This document shows, in pieces, positions 24,133 to 34,985 of a DNA stretch of 64,000 nt (position 1 is its first letter; every line of letters begins with the position of its first letter). Where the stretch lies: contig OY783216.1 in assembly GCA_963678705.1 (NCBI GenBank), positions 6,076,001-6,140,000 of the forward strand, written 5' to 3'. A model generated the notes under the pieces. It did not search any database. It saw nothing but the letters and a program-made list of their open reading frames with translations, and had not been told where the DNA came from. The translations under genes were made by a program, and so were the position numbers. This DNA is from Panorpa germanica. Taxonomy: Eukaryota > Arthropoda > Insecta > Mecoptera > Panorpidae.

Positions 24133-25317
24133 CTATAGATTTAATTATTTTTTTACTGTATAACTTTAATGACAACTAAAGTGTCCAATTGCGTCGTAAG
24201 GATATGATTGCCTCCTTATTCCTTTGATATAAACTTTAAAGCTTTATAAATATACAAACACCAAGCGACTGTTTAGCCGTGAGTCGTTGCGTGCGTTACA
24301 TGGGCTTTGGTACCAGTTCAGCTTCTGTACTGAATGAATGTGTTTGGAAACTCACCAAACTGTAAAATATAAAAGAAAACCACTTTAGAGTAATAAAAAT
24401 GTATTTGTTTACACAATTGAGTATAAGAAATGTAAATTTAATGATCAATTAAAATATAAACGTTTTAAGATGTTTTATTATGGGAATGCAGAGTAAGAAG
24501 AGGGGAAAGAGGGAAGGGGATAGACGGATAATGACACAGGACATAAAAGATTATTTTTGTCGCCTGCTTTTTTTTCTCTTTTCTTTTTATCAAAGAATTT
24601 TTATGATTTAGATTCATTTTAAATTAATGATATTTGTTTTTATTTCGATTTTGAAACAAATTAAAGGAAGTAAAATTCAAAAGATAGAAAACATAACATT
24701 CTTGAAATGAAGATCCAAATCAGTACACTGTTAAAAATGTTCTTCATTTTAATACAAATTTAATAGACAAATGCGTATTAACATTAAGAACTGGTTATTA
24801 ATTTTTTTAAAGATATATTTTGGTTTGAATTTGTTATACAATTCTTTGAAAATGCACTGTATATGTTATAAAAATTAATATTCTGGTATCTTATTTATGA
24901 ACGGATATTATGCTTTAGAAATGTTCTAAAATTTATAAAGTTTTCTTTAAGAGTGTACATTTCAAGTAAATGAGTGTGGTTTCATGTAAACTTCTATAAT
25001 AAAAAAAAGTATTATTAATTAATTAATATCCTAATTACGAGTATATTATACATGTATTGCGGTATTACATATCATACCATCTTTTTAAATTCTGTTAAGA
25101 AGCAGCAGTGTAGTTCACACATAAGAGGCTATGGCACTATACCTATTTATTCTTGACAGATTTTACTACAACTTAATTATTGGTAATACTCATTTAAAAT
25201 TTGTACTGGGCGCCGTTCAAAAATTTATAATTTTTATGCTGTCTAGACCATATTAAAATCCAGAACTGAAATAGTTAAATCAGAATTAAAAGTCAGGAAT
25301 TATATAATATTGATTTA
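24133..25317. other. AT-rich non-coding stretch
   Basis: No gene seen, and AT-rich throughout 24360..25340. Confidence 0.35.
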
Positions 25318-25690
25318 TTAATAATTAATTTCAATCGAATATAAATATAGTTAGGACTCTTAACCGATCTGTATGTGCCGAAGTTCCAAAGCCGAATCTC
25401 TAAGTGTTGTGTGTCCAACGTCTTGCTTCTCTGTGGTCTCCAACGTGTGAGTCAAATATTGGAAGATTGACATGGCAAGTTTCCTGCTAAACGGTGGAAT
25501 GAATGTTTGATCTGAATGATTTATTTATTATATTAATTTGTTTATATTATTGACACTGACACTGTTTAACAAAAACTTTCAAGTAAATAAAGAAACTTTC
25601 AAGTATGAAACCTTTCTTTGTTGGACGATTCGTGCAGCAGTGCATGACATGTGGATCAAATGTGCGGTGGGGTTAGAAAACTCCCTTTAA
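25318..25690 (+). repeat. Dispersed repeat family C, uninterrupted copy
   Basis: Matches two separated segments, 45515..45600 (CTTAACCGATCTG region) and 46778..46995 (from CCAACGT, AGTCAAAT to TTCGTGCAGCAGTGCATG). Here the two segments are adjacent. A short internal duplication of AACTTTCAAGTA lies at 25574..25605. Class unknown. Confidence 0.7.
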
Positions 25691-26355
25691 TAACATCGGC
25701 TACACGATGCGTCAACGCTTCAGACACATGAAGAATATGCACCTCTGTTCTATTACATAGTCAGGCCTACGTTGAAGCCACACTGTGAGTATTCATAGAG
25801 CCAAATAGCACTAACACAATTACGAAAATAAAATAAACAAAAAACTATATTAATGTTGCAAAAGCAGATACAGCTACTACAGAAATTAATTTTTATCGTT
25901 TTATAGAACAAAAAATGATTAATATCGTTCTCTACATAATAAAGTATTCTAATGGCGTTCTTTTCATTGCTTATAACTTTTTATGCCAATAGACATCACT
26001 CAAACGTCTCAATAACAATACACACACACACACATTCCTAGTATTCTCGTCGTATAACTCTCGCACGATACAATGATGACAAGCTCGAACTAATTGAACT
26101 CCCAGCAACAATTATAGTTCAATTAGCGTAACATTTTCAATAACGTTTTAAAACGTATTAAGAACTTGCAAATGTCGTGACCACGCGTCGTGTATAGGTC
26201 ACGGAAAAAGTTGCTTCACAATTGTTGAAGAATATCAAATAAAAAGTTGTTGCAAATCTATTGCAAACAAATTCGTATTTCACTATAAATTTAATGATCG
26301 TTTTCAACAATACACTAGAAAGAATTGTGTAACTTTCTTACATTGTGCTTGTCAA
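25691..26355. other. Non-coding stretch
   Basis: No gene seen. A (CA)7 run is at 26021..26034. Confidence 0.35.
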
Positions 26356-26505
26356 GTAGAAAATGAATCATGTAATTAGCTTATGGTAGGCTAGCAAGTG
26401 TGAACCCTGCACTGCAAAACAATTGCTATATGAAAAGTAGAAAATGAACTTTGGAAGTAGGTTGTGGTAAGTGTGAAAGTTGCATTGCAAGTCAATTTTC
26501 CTTTA
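26356..26505 (+). repeat. Two degenerate ~80-bp tandem units
   Basis: GTAGAAAATGAA begins both units (26357 and 26437), each continuing through a GTGTGAA and a TGCAxTGCAA motif into CAATT. Related motifs recur at 29725..29865, which suggests a dispersed satellite-like family or an older element carrying the duplication. Confidence 0.45.
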
Positions 26506-26608
26506 ACGACATGTCGTCGAGGACATTAATACTTAACGACAGACTGCTGCGACTTCAGATTGGATGCTCTATATTATTGCCGAATAGCTCTCTATTTTTA
26601 GCTCTATA

Positions 26609-26937
26609 AGGCAACCGTCCAGGGCCTCGCATTCTCGCGCAACAACCCAAGTAGAAAAATTCATTACAATATATGTATTTGAATCTCGTGCCTCGCTCTT
26701 TAGAAATCCCACTAGAATCACTGCGTATATCTTTTAAGGCATTCATGTACCTTAGTTTATCATCATTAATATTTGTCGTCTTTGTACTTGTTAACTTTTA
26801 TAATACTTCCAATATAAAATTTAATTTCATCAATTATCATCAAAAATACTTACTTACAATTTACATAAATTATACAAAGAACCAGTGCCTCGCAAAGGTC
26901 TGCTGACCGGGGCCTCGCAATAGCTAAGGCCGCCCCT
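26609..26937 (+). mobile_element. hAT-like MITE, copy 1
   Basis: About 329 bp flanked by 8-bp near-identical sequences GCTCTATA (26601..26608) and GCTCTATT (26938..26945), the duplication length of hAT elements. The right end is the complement of AGGGGCGGCC, a hAT-style terminus. The left end (AGGCAACC...CAGGGCC) is decayed. GCCTCGCA occurs three times near the ends. A second copy is at 63203..63496. No transposase is present. Confidence 0.6.
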
Positions 26938-26996
26938 GCTCTATTGCTTAAGCTATTACACGAGTATTAATATTATCTGTAAAGTAGTTTCTTCTA

Positions 26997-27239
26997 TTAT
27001 GGTTTGGCTAAAGAGTTTTCCATTTCAGCCTCCTTATTGGTTTGTGGATGATCTTGCAACATCCATAGGTATTTCTTTCTGATGTCTACAATTTCGTCTT
27101 TAACATAGGCTATACCAAGATCATGGTGTACTAACCAGTTTGGAACATATCGTGGAACATAAACAATTTGCTTAAGCATTTTACTTTGAAATCGTTGCAG
27201 GATATCAACATTAGAAGTGATGACACTTCTTAATTTGTG
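26997..27239 (-). pseudogene. Jockey-type LINE ORF2 C-terminal fossil
   Basis: An uninterrupted minus-strand frame of 80 codons ends at a TAA at 26997. The peptide contains NVDILQRFQSKML, YVPRYVPN and HHDLGIAYVKDEI followed by KYLWMLQDHP. This series, an LQ-F-SK-L helix, P-YV-N, H-DL-I-VK-EI and a final HP, is the characteristic C-terminus of jockey-clade retrotransposon ORF2 proteins. The start codon at 27179 is internal to the homology and not a real start. Homology ends upstream at a TAA (27240..27242), a few bases before a SINE fragment on the other strand, so the element is 5' truncated. The frame is intact over the preserved part, suggesting moderate age. Confidence 0.75.
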
Positions 27240-27254
27240 TTATAAAAATCATAA

Positions 27255-27330
27255 AACTTATGAGGCAACTCACATATAGGAGGCCACAATATTATGTTAT
27301 TAGCAATAGGCCAACGTTAAAAAAGAAATA
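27255..27330 (+). mobile_element. SINE 3' fragment (same family as 60630..60901)
   Basis: Matches the 3' half of the SINE at 60630..60901 in CACATATAxGAGGCCAC and AATAGGCCxACGTTAAA, with an internal deletion of about 30 bp. The tRNA-like head is absent. It abuts the jockey fossil. Confidence 0.6.
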
Positions 27331-29721
27331 TTTAGAAATATTGTGGATCGAACTTTAAATTAATTGATACTATTTACGTATCATAAAAATGTCAGCTAAA
27401 TCCTGAAACCCCCCATTCCCTCCTCTCCCTTAGTTATACCACACATTAATTAATATCCCGAACAGAACGCAGAATTATTAAGCTAACAGCAAAGTGGCCG
27501 TGAAGCCGTTCGATTATTTATTTAAGACAGCACGGGACCATTAATTTTCTACAGTACAAGTATTACTATTTAATTAATATTTATTAATATATTCGTGCTT
27601 TCTTAATGTTGTTCTTATTTTTTATCGATTATTTAATTGTTCTAATTTTATCAATTAATATTTAATAACCGTTTCCGGTCAATTGACTTTTACAATTTAT
27701 CGATACACTTTCTTTATTGATCAGTGTGTTGCAATCAATTATAGCTTTATGTATTATTCCCGCAAAACTCAAAACATGAATCCTATTTTCATATAATATT
27801 TTACTTCATTGAAACCTACAAATATTTAATCTAAATACTTCTTATTTTTGTTGTTATTCTAGAAGCTCTTAATTCTTACAAAGTACTTCTTAAAATTTTA
27901 TATTCGTTGCAAAGATTCCAGTTAGATAATTGTGTTGCAGTACAAAGTTCAAAGGTACTACCTTGTCACAAGCTAATTCCAAAGTTCATAATAATAAGAC
28001 GTAATAATAGGTCGTAATAAGACAATCCACTACAATTCTTATTGAACAACTTGTCAGTAGTCTTCGAAAGGAACTACAATGCAGCCAAGATATGTTTCAA
28101 GAGCACCGAGTCCGGGAGCCGCTACAGACGAAACCCCGTCGTTCACAATGAGATAATTTAAGTTTTAATTCAGCACACGTATGATATTTAACTGAGCTCT
28201 GTCTATACGCGTCTTGACGTTCAATGTTTCTGCGTTTTACCCATAATGCATTGCTTATCACGAACATTATGTTGCAGTAGTATATGTAGTGGTACAACAT
28301 TGCATCGCATCGCATCGTAAAATAATGCAACCATCATTTATTTATTTGTCTGATTTCTTGAAGATAACATCTACCGATGCTCGATGCCTGATGGTGACTT
28401 GACTTGCGTCCCATCGATTTATAGAGATTTGTAGATGATACTTCTGATGGTACATTGTACTCTTCATTGATTTATTTTAATTTCAATCAACTTGTTAGAT
28501 GATTTGAAGTAATTTGTTTATTTTTTCTCGATATCTTTCGTGCCACTGGCGATCCTTTATTTTGTATGGTGTTGAGAACTTTAGCAGAAGATGTTTGTAT
28601 ATATTTCTATGAAATTTTCCGACTAAAACCTTATCAGGTTCCTTATCAAACCCTTATCAGGTTTCCCGGTAGAACCTTATCGGGATTTCCATCACTACAT
28701 CTAAGGAAAATTCTAGTACGAAAGTGGCTAGTAAAAGATTCCCATCAAACTAAATCCAACCCTGATTAACCACTGCCTTCTTTTTTGTTACCAACCAACA
28801 GTAAAATTATAGCAGCGAAATCAATTTTGTATTATTTGCACGATAAAGTCATCAGAACTCATCCAGCGGAACATTTTTTCCTAACCTCCCATTAACTGGA
28901 ACATTTAAGTATGTATTAAAACTAATAACCCTGATCAACGAACCTGACGATTGCTTCATCTTCTGTTAATAGTTCTTACATTTAGTTCCTCGAAACCATC
29001 CCGCTGTGTGCTCAGTTGATCTTCTTCCACAATTTCCATAACAGACACAAAAAGACGTCTTCATAACATCCTATTGGAGAAGCATTTCATTCTCAGAAGG
29101 AGTTCGAGCTGTTTATTTGATTATAAATTATTTATATCGCTAGATTAATACATCTCCTCATCAATTTCCGCTAATTTTATGCTGCTGCTTTTGAGTCACG
29201 ACATCGAATATTTAATTAGAATCGTTTTATGTCCGTCGTTTGCCGGTCTTTATGCTGGTGTTTCTATGGAGCAGCGTTATCAGCTTCCATCTGCACATAT
29301 GGACTACGACTGTGGGTATCCCGCAGAGCTGGAGCGCGGTTTGTTCATCTACGAAGGAATATCGTTATTTCATAAAAATGCTAATCAATTTAATTACATT
29401 TTTTGTCTTTGATTTACTGTATTTATGTATAGATTTTATTGTAGTTTACATCCCACTTCTGAATTGACAAAACTTAAAATTAATTTTTTTCCTTCTGTTT
29501 CAATGTTCCTCTTCTCTGTTCTTCTTCTCTTTCATTCTCCTTTTTACTTCGGCGTTGCACTTTCTTCCTTAACAATAGTTTCTCCAGGCTCAACCTACTT
29601 TCCATATTCTCCATGTTTCTCCCTCTTTCTTCTTCTCTGTACCTCTGTGATCCACCTCCTTCCTGTTATGTTTCCTCTGACAAAGTCCTCTGTCTTTTTT
29701 TCATAATCAATTCTGAACATG
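27331..29721. other. Non-coding stretch, with a C/T-rich segment
   Basis: No supported gene. 28621..28690 has short direct repeats of CCTTATC. 29225..29345 is GC-balanced, and the plus frame reads SMEQRYQLPSAHMDYDCGYP, without splice sites or a known motif. 29490..29700 is strongly pyrimidine-rich, and its minus strand reads as a K/E/R-rich chain, like the purine-rich LINE relic at 8930..9540, so it may be an antisense LINE remnant. Confidence 0.35.
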
Positions 29722-29865
29722 GGTAGAAAATGTAAGGCAATGTAACACTTGAATTATCCTGCTGTAAGCTAGCAACTGTGAAACTGGTATTATAAGATAT
29801 AGCTTAAGACATCAGCTTGTGGAAAACAAACAAGTGTGAATCTCGGACTGCAAGATACCTTTCGG
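29722..29865 (+). repeat. Degenerate units related to 26356..26505
   Basis: Two diverged units share GTAGAAAATG, GCTAGCAA, AGTGTGAA and CTGCAAGAT motifs with the 26.4-kb pair. Alignment is by eye only. Confidence 0.35.
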
Positions 29866-30358
29866 TTTGGGAATATATAAATAATAATATTATAAAACTA
29901 CAGGTAACTAAAAAATAAAAAAACCAAATTAAAATGTAAAAGAATACATACTTGAATTTATATCTAAATCGGCTTTTAAAAGTAATATGTAGTCTTGATT
30001 TTAAAGAAATATGATTGAATTGAGGAAAACTGGTGTTATTTTACAATACAAAAGAATTTATTTCATTATGTCTAGCAAATTGTGTTTTTAGAAACATAAA
30101 TTGTCGAATATGAAGTGGAAGAATGTTTGGCCCGCTACGGTAATGCTACGAGCGTCTACGCGCTACGATTCATCGCTCATTGGCTGGCGGCTACATGACT
30201 CTCATGAGCTTCAGGACCTCGTTGAAATGAAAGCAATTTGTTGCTCGCATTCAACGGTGTACGCAAGGGATAGCGAACCTATAGCACATGAACAAATTCT
30301 ATGAATATTGGAGAAAATTAGCTGAATTGCTCTAACGGGTGTAAAATCTTAATCTAAA
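29866..30358. other. Non-coding stretch
   Basis: No supported gene. 30110..30300 is GC-balanced with an open plus frame (30101..30304) of unknown content. Confidence 0.3.
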
Positions 30359-30720
30359 GGCTATTGTTCACGACAGCTTCATTTGTAGGTTGCATACAAG
30401 CTCCAAATGAATCTCAGTTCTGTTCACGTAACGTGCAAATAGGGTCATTTCTCTGAAGTTTACCATTGAGAGAGCACGTTTTTTCATTGGGAAAATGTCA
30501 AGTGATGAAGAAGATGTGATTATAGCATACGCTTTTATTAGAAGACGACGAATCAGACGTAGAATGTATTGGCTTCATCCATACATCGAAAAGAACATTA
30601 ACCGCAGATTGTTTGTTGCTGCAAGAGAGTTATCAGAGGATGATTCAGTATTTCAATCAGTTTACCGAATGACTGTTGTTCAATATGAAGGTTCTCTTTC
30701 TCTGATCTTCATTATTCATC
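30359..30720 (+). pseudogene. PIF/Harbinger transposase fragment, N-terminal (copy 2)
   Basis: A TIR-like start, GGCTATTGTTCACGACAG (30359..30376), is followed by a 120-bp leader shared with the minus-strand copy and an open frame from 30495. The peptide has an acidic start MSSDEEDVIIAYAFI, a basic block RRRRIRRRMYWL, HPYIEKNI at about residues 28-35 and SVYRMTVVQYEG at about 55-66. This is the N-terminal block that precedes the DDE_Tnp_4 nuclease in HARBI1-like transposases. Similarity to the 23.7-kb copy ends just after TVVQ. The frame runs on to 30824 through unrelated low-complexity sequence. The catalytic domain and the 3' terminus are not found nearby. The start is chosen because ATG and the downstream peptide are shared by both copies. 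Confidence 0.7.
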
Positions 30721-32292
30721 GAATAAACACAACAAACATGAATCTATGTAAATGTGTAACATGTGCAGTGTTGTATCTATATATTTATGTATGTATGTAT
30801 TTGTATAAATCAAGCGTAACATAATATATTCATCTAGTGGAATGCTGTAACATATCGAAGGGTTTTAATCGAGCTTACAATGTATAAATGGTAACGTGCG
30901 TATCGATAAACTCGTTCATGTTGTGTACGTGTCGATTTTAACGATCACATCGTTGATCTTAATATTATTTAACGTCGTCCTCTTCTACATTTTTCGGCTA
31001 ATTGCTACGAGCGTATCCATGCGTAGTTAATTTACTATCTGACATACTAATAACAATATTAATTTGACAGTTCAGTAGATTATTGTTGTGTATTGTAATG
31101 TATCTAGATACGTTAACGATTTAGATATTTTTAGTATGTATAGATATGTCACTAGTACCATGTATATGTATCTAAACCTATACCAAGATTCATTATGTTC
31201 GCACACTGACATTGTGAAATAAAAGTACTAATATAATTGGTAAGCTATCTAACTTTTCACTCTAAACGTTGCAAATCAGGAAGGGAAGGGGAGTATATTT
31301 ATTTAATTGAATAATTGCGGGTTCTTTTTGCAGCCCTGTCTCAATCGACCGCTACCTTGAAACCAACGGTGTAATCAGTTTTTTAAATTTATCTTAAAAA
31401 CTATAATTTATACAAAAAATTTGTAAAGAACTTTTTTGTAGATATTAATATTATCTACAACTTTTCCGAATAACTTTTTGTTGTAACTTTTATGATAAAA
31501 AAGTTATAAGCATAAATATATCTAAAACCAAGAGATGTAACAAAGTGATCGTTATGTAGTACCTCGATCATTTTCAACTGCTGCATATTTTTTATCCATT
31601 TTGTTATATTTACTTCTGCAGTTCTGCATCTACATATTGCTGTCTCTATTTCCCCTATCTCCCTCTTTCTCATGGTGTTTGTCCCGTTCCGTGTTATACA
31701 GTTTTCTGATCCTGGTGTTGCATTGGTATTTGCAGTATTGTTGGCATATAGCAGTCAATAAACAGAAGAACAGAGCAGCATAATAAATCGACAAGTTTGA
31801 TCCGGTATACTCTAAACTTTAAACATTTTTACTGCGGATGAATCACTACATGAAATGAACGAGCCTCACACGGTGAGAAACTTACAGTACTTATCGTTGA
31901 ACTACGCATGATAATATTTGTATTAATATTAAGATAAACCTATATTAATAAGCTTGTGTCCTATGTCATAATTTCTATAAAAGTGTACTATATATTGATA
32001 AAGTGGGTTACTAGAACCTCAAATGTTCAATTATTTTTTAATAACTCCTTATATGTTAAGAGATATTAACAATTAAAAAAGTTATTTTGTCTTTTTAATT
32101 ATTAAAGGGATTCAACATTCCAAATGCATGTGACATCACAATCCTTCTGTAAGGTTACCAACCTTACAGCTCATAAATCTCTGCTATATGTATTTATATA
32201 TCAAAATATCAAATATTATTTACAGCTTTTTCTAGGAACAATAAAATTTCAATATTATGTCTGCCTTAGCAGGGTTAAATAAAATAAAAACC
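30721..32292. other. AT-rich non-coding stretch
   Basis: No supported gene. 31610..31700 is pyrimidine-rich, possibly another antisense LINE scrap. GTATGTAT motifs occur at 30789..30800. Confidence 0.35.
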
Positions 32293-32577
32293 TATTATTC
32301 TTTGACTTGCCTTGATTATTTCGACTACCAACAGATACAAAACATTATCACAGCACTGACCTACTCAACAAATAACTGACGTTAAAATGCATTTCACGTC
32401 ATACAAATATGGGCGACCATTTCTAGCGCTAAAACTACAATTTAGATTTTTAATTGCTATATCTCCGTCAACATTTAGATATTTATTAAAATAGACATGC
32501 CAATACACATTTGTTAACATCAATTTCAATCAACAATTGAAAAATCGACCACAAAAAAATGAGGACACAAGCCCATT
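32293..32577 (+). repeat. Dispersed repeat family D, copy 1
   Basis: About 285 bp recurring in inverted orientation at 39403..39687, about 90% identical by eye. It includes CAGCACTGACCTACTCAACA, TTTTAGCGCTAAAA-like and ATCTCCGTCAACATTTAG. No terminal inverted repeats or clear target duplication. Class unknown. Confidence 0.8.
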
Positions 32578-33384
32578 ATAGAAAGGTTATTATTAAATTA
32601 TATTAATTAACTGACTTTTTAAACAGATATTATTAGTTCAGTCATTTCTGTTGTAGTTTCCACGGATTCACTTTCTCTATTCGCTATTCGAAAAGTTTGC
32701 AAACCCCTGCTTTACAACTTACACGATCGTCTTTATTAATTTCCCTTCTATATAATTGTGAAGAAAGTTTTTTGTTTACATAACTAAACTAAAACTCTTG
32801 AAACTTTTCAATCACCTCTTCCGCGGACTGTACCTTCGGTTTGATAGCAAATTGAAGCATAAATGTTTTCCTTTATAATTTATTTTATTGGTTTATAATG
32901 TATGTAGCTTTGTACGTTCGTAAAGATGTACTCGTAATACGATCTCATTCTTTAATGTGTTATATGATTGTACCTTATGCAAGAGTTATAAGTGGTGAGG
33001 GGAGGGTCATTAGGAAGCACCTAAACTTGAATTTCCGTGATTTAATTAGTTATTATTTTTACTGTTGAATATATTAGATCAAAAGTCTTCAAATTGAGGC
33101 GGAGAGTTGTTTTATCCAATCAGCGGACTCTTTCTAAAACGTTGGGAATGAAATTTAGTGAAGAATACAATAGACATAATAGGAAATTAAGGGATTCATT
33201 AACCAATCCTTAAACACATAATAAAACTTACCTATTACTTAATCAATGTTAATTAATATACACGTTTTGTGACGTATTTTTGACTCTTTGAAAAATGTGT
33301 CTACCTTTTTGTCCAGTAGCATAAGCATAAAACTTCTTAATGTAACATTTAAGGATTTTGAAATCTTAAGATCACCTTTATAAC
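32578..33384. other. Non-coding stretch
   Basis: No gene seen. The last eight bases (TTTATAAC, 33377..33384) are the left target duplication of the next element. Confidence 0.35.
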
Positions 33385-33654
33385 CAGTAACGTAGCGTGC
33401 CTTAGACGGGCCCTGTATCAAAATTTGTTGGCGGGGCCAAATGATGGGTAAAGATTTTTCACAAAAGGAACAAAAGCGCTCGCATTGAATTAAAATAATT
33501 ATATATTGATTATACGTTATTACTTACAATTAATACTCCTAAGAACTAAGCTAAGCACGGCTTTTTGGATTTTTGCTTACACAAGTTTCGGGCCCTTCTA
33601 GCCCAGGGGCCCCGTATCATTGATACGGCAGATACGGCGGTAGCTACGCCCCTG
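33385..33654 (+). mobile_element. hAT MITE
   Basis: 270 bp. The left end is CAGTAACGTAGCGTGCC and the right end is the complement of CAGGGGCGTAGCTACC, a typical hAT CAG-GGCGTAGC terminus. It is flanked by TTTATAAC (33377..33384) and TTTATAAT (33655..33662), an 8-bp duplication with one difference. GATACGG occurs twice near the right end. A degraded copy lies at 51062..51335. No transposase. Confidence 0.85.
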
Positions 33655-33662
33655 TTTATAAT

Positions 33663-34865
33663 GTTTAAACACTTTTTGGTTAAGTATTACAAGGTGTTGT
33701 TTGAGTAAACTATTACATAAATGTAAGTCAACATTTATTTTTTGTGTTCAGCGGGTTTTTACTTTCAAATATGTTATTTTAAGCTACAGCTCGACATTCG
33801 GTTACTCTCTAAAAGACAGCATCTTTTTAATACAATGAAAAGTTCTTGTTTATAAATTCTTTTACTTCTCTTAATTTATGTCATTGCACTTTATTGTTAT
33901 GTTATTCTATTCGTGATATAAAAACAGAAATCTTACTTCATATTTTTGCAACTATTAAAGAAACAATGGTAGTTTTTTTTACGATTTTAAAACCTAGATT
34001 TATCACTGTCACGAAAATAAATACGCACTTACAAAGCTACTTCAAATTATCACTTAACATGATTTATTGTCTGACGTTACCTTCCTCTGTTAATATTAAT
34101 AACTGATATGTATACTTCTTGCTGTTATGCGCACAATCACGGTTCCAGCATGCGCCTGGATGATTGTCTTTGGTATCTGGTCCTGGATTTCTTGTCCCTC
34201 GTGCTTTATCCATGCAACTCTTCAAGTCTTCCACTACTAACCACCGCTACACTTTATTTCATACGATTCAAGTGCATTACGTATTGCACGCCGTTTCATT
34301 GTACGTTGACTAGCGCTATAGCTTGTCGACCGCCTGCTGTGTTGTGTGCCTTTCGCCTTAGGTCATTGAATTCCTGCCAAATCAGGTATCATAACGCATA
34401 ACGTATGAGAATCGAATCCACAATCAATATATTTATTCCTGGCTATTGAAACCGTAAAGTTCCATAAATGTAGAAATTGATTTAAAAGAAACTGCATGGT
34501 TTTATAATTTACTTGCGCTTCACCAGTATCTTTAATTCTTTTTTATTATTATTAGATTGTATATTGTGTTGCTTCTGAAATCAAAGACTTTTATTTTAGT
34601 AATTTGCATACACATTATAATAATTACACCGAGTCTTGGATCTAAATAACGCGAAAAGTATCCTTCTTTTATTTCGACATAACCCACTTACGAAAATTCT
34701 CTTCTCCAATCTGTACTTATTTCCCGTTTTCTTATCCCATGTTTGTTAATTTTTCTATTCTTTATTCTCTGTTCTATGAATTCTACTTCCATTTATCCTC
34801 CTGTACCATATTTTTCTGCTTTGTTATTTTTTGTGTTTTGTTTTATGCTTCATATATGCTTCCAT
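33663..34865. other. Non-coding stretch
   Basis: No supported gene. Open frames at 33846..34106 and 34108..34401 lack recognisable motifs. Confidence 0.35.
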
Positions 34866-34985
34866 TTAGGATTAAGCGAGTGTCATATGTATAATAACGT
34901 TGAGGATGAGAAGAGGTTCACTGTACTGTTTTCAGGATGAAAAGAGGATCAAGTATCCATTTTAGGATCAGGATAGGTTTAAAAA
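34866..34985 (+). repeat. Dispersed repeat family E, copy 1
   Basis: Matches 51886..52000 through AAGCGAGxGTCATAT, GAGGTTCACT, TACTGTTTTCA and ATCCATTTTAGGATCA. It shows an internal rhythm of GATGAxAAGAGG every ~40 bases. Confidence 0.6.

Noticed and set aside
29179..29412. Host exon with SMEQRYQLPSAHMDYDCGYP
   Set aside because: No acceptable splice sites and no known motif; could equally be LINE debris.
33225..33245. Minus-strand AG|GTAAGT at 33229..33236 as a ratchet site
   Set aside because: No pyrimidine tract on the minus strand upstream.
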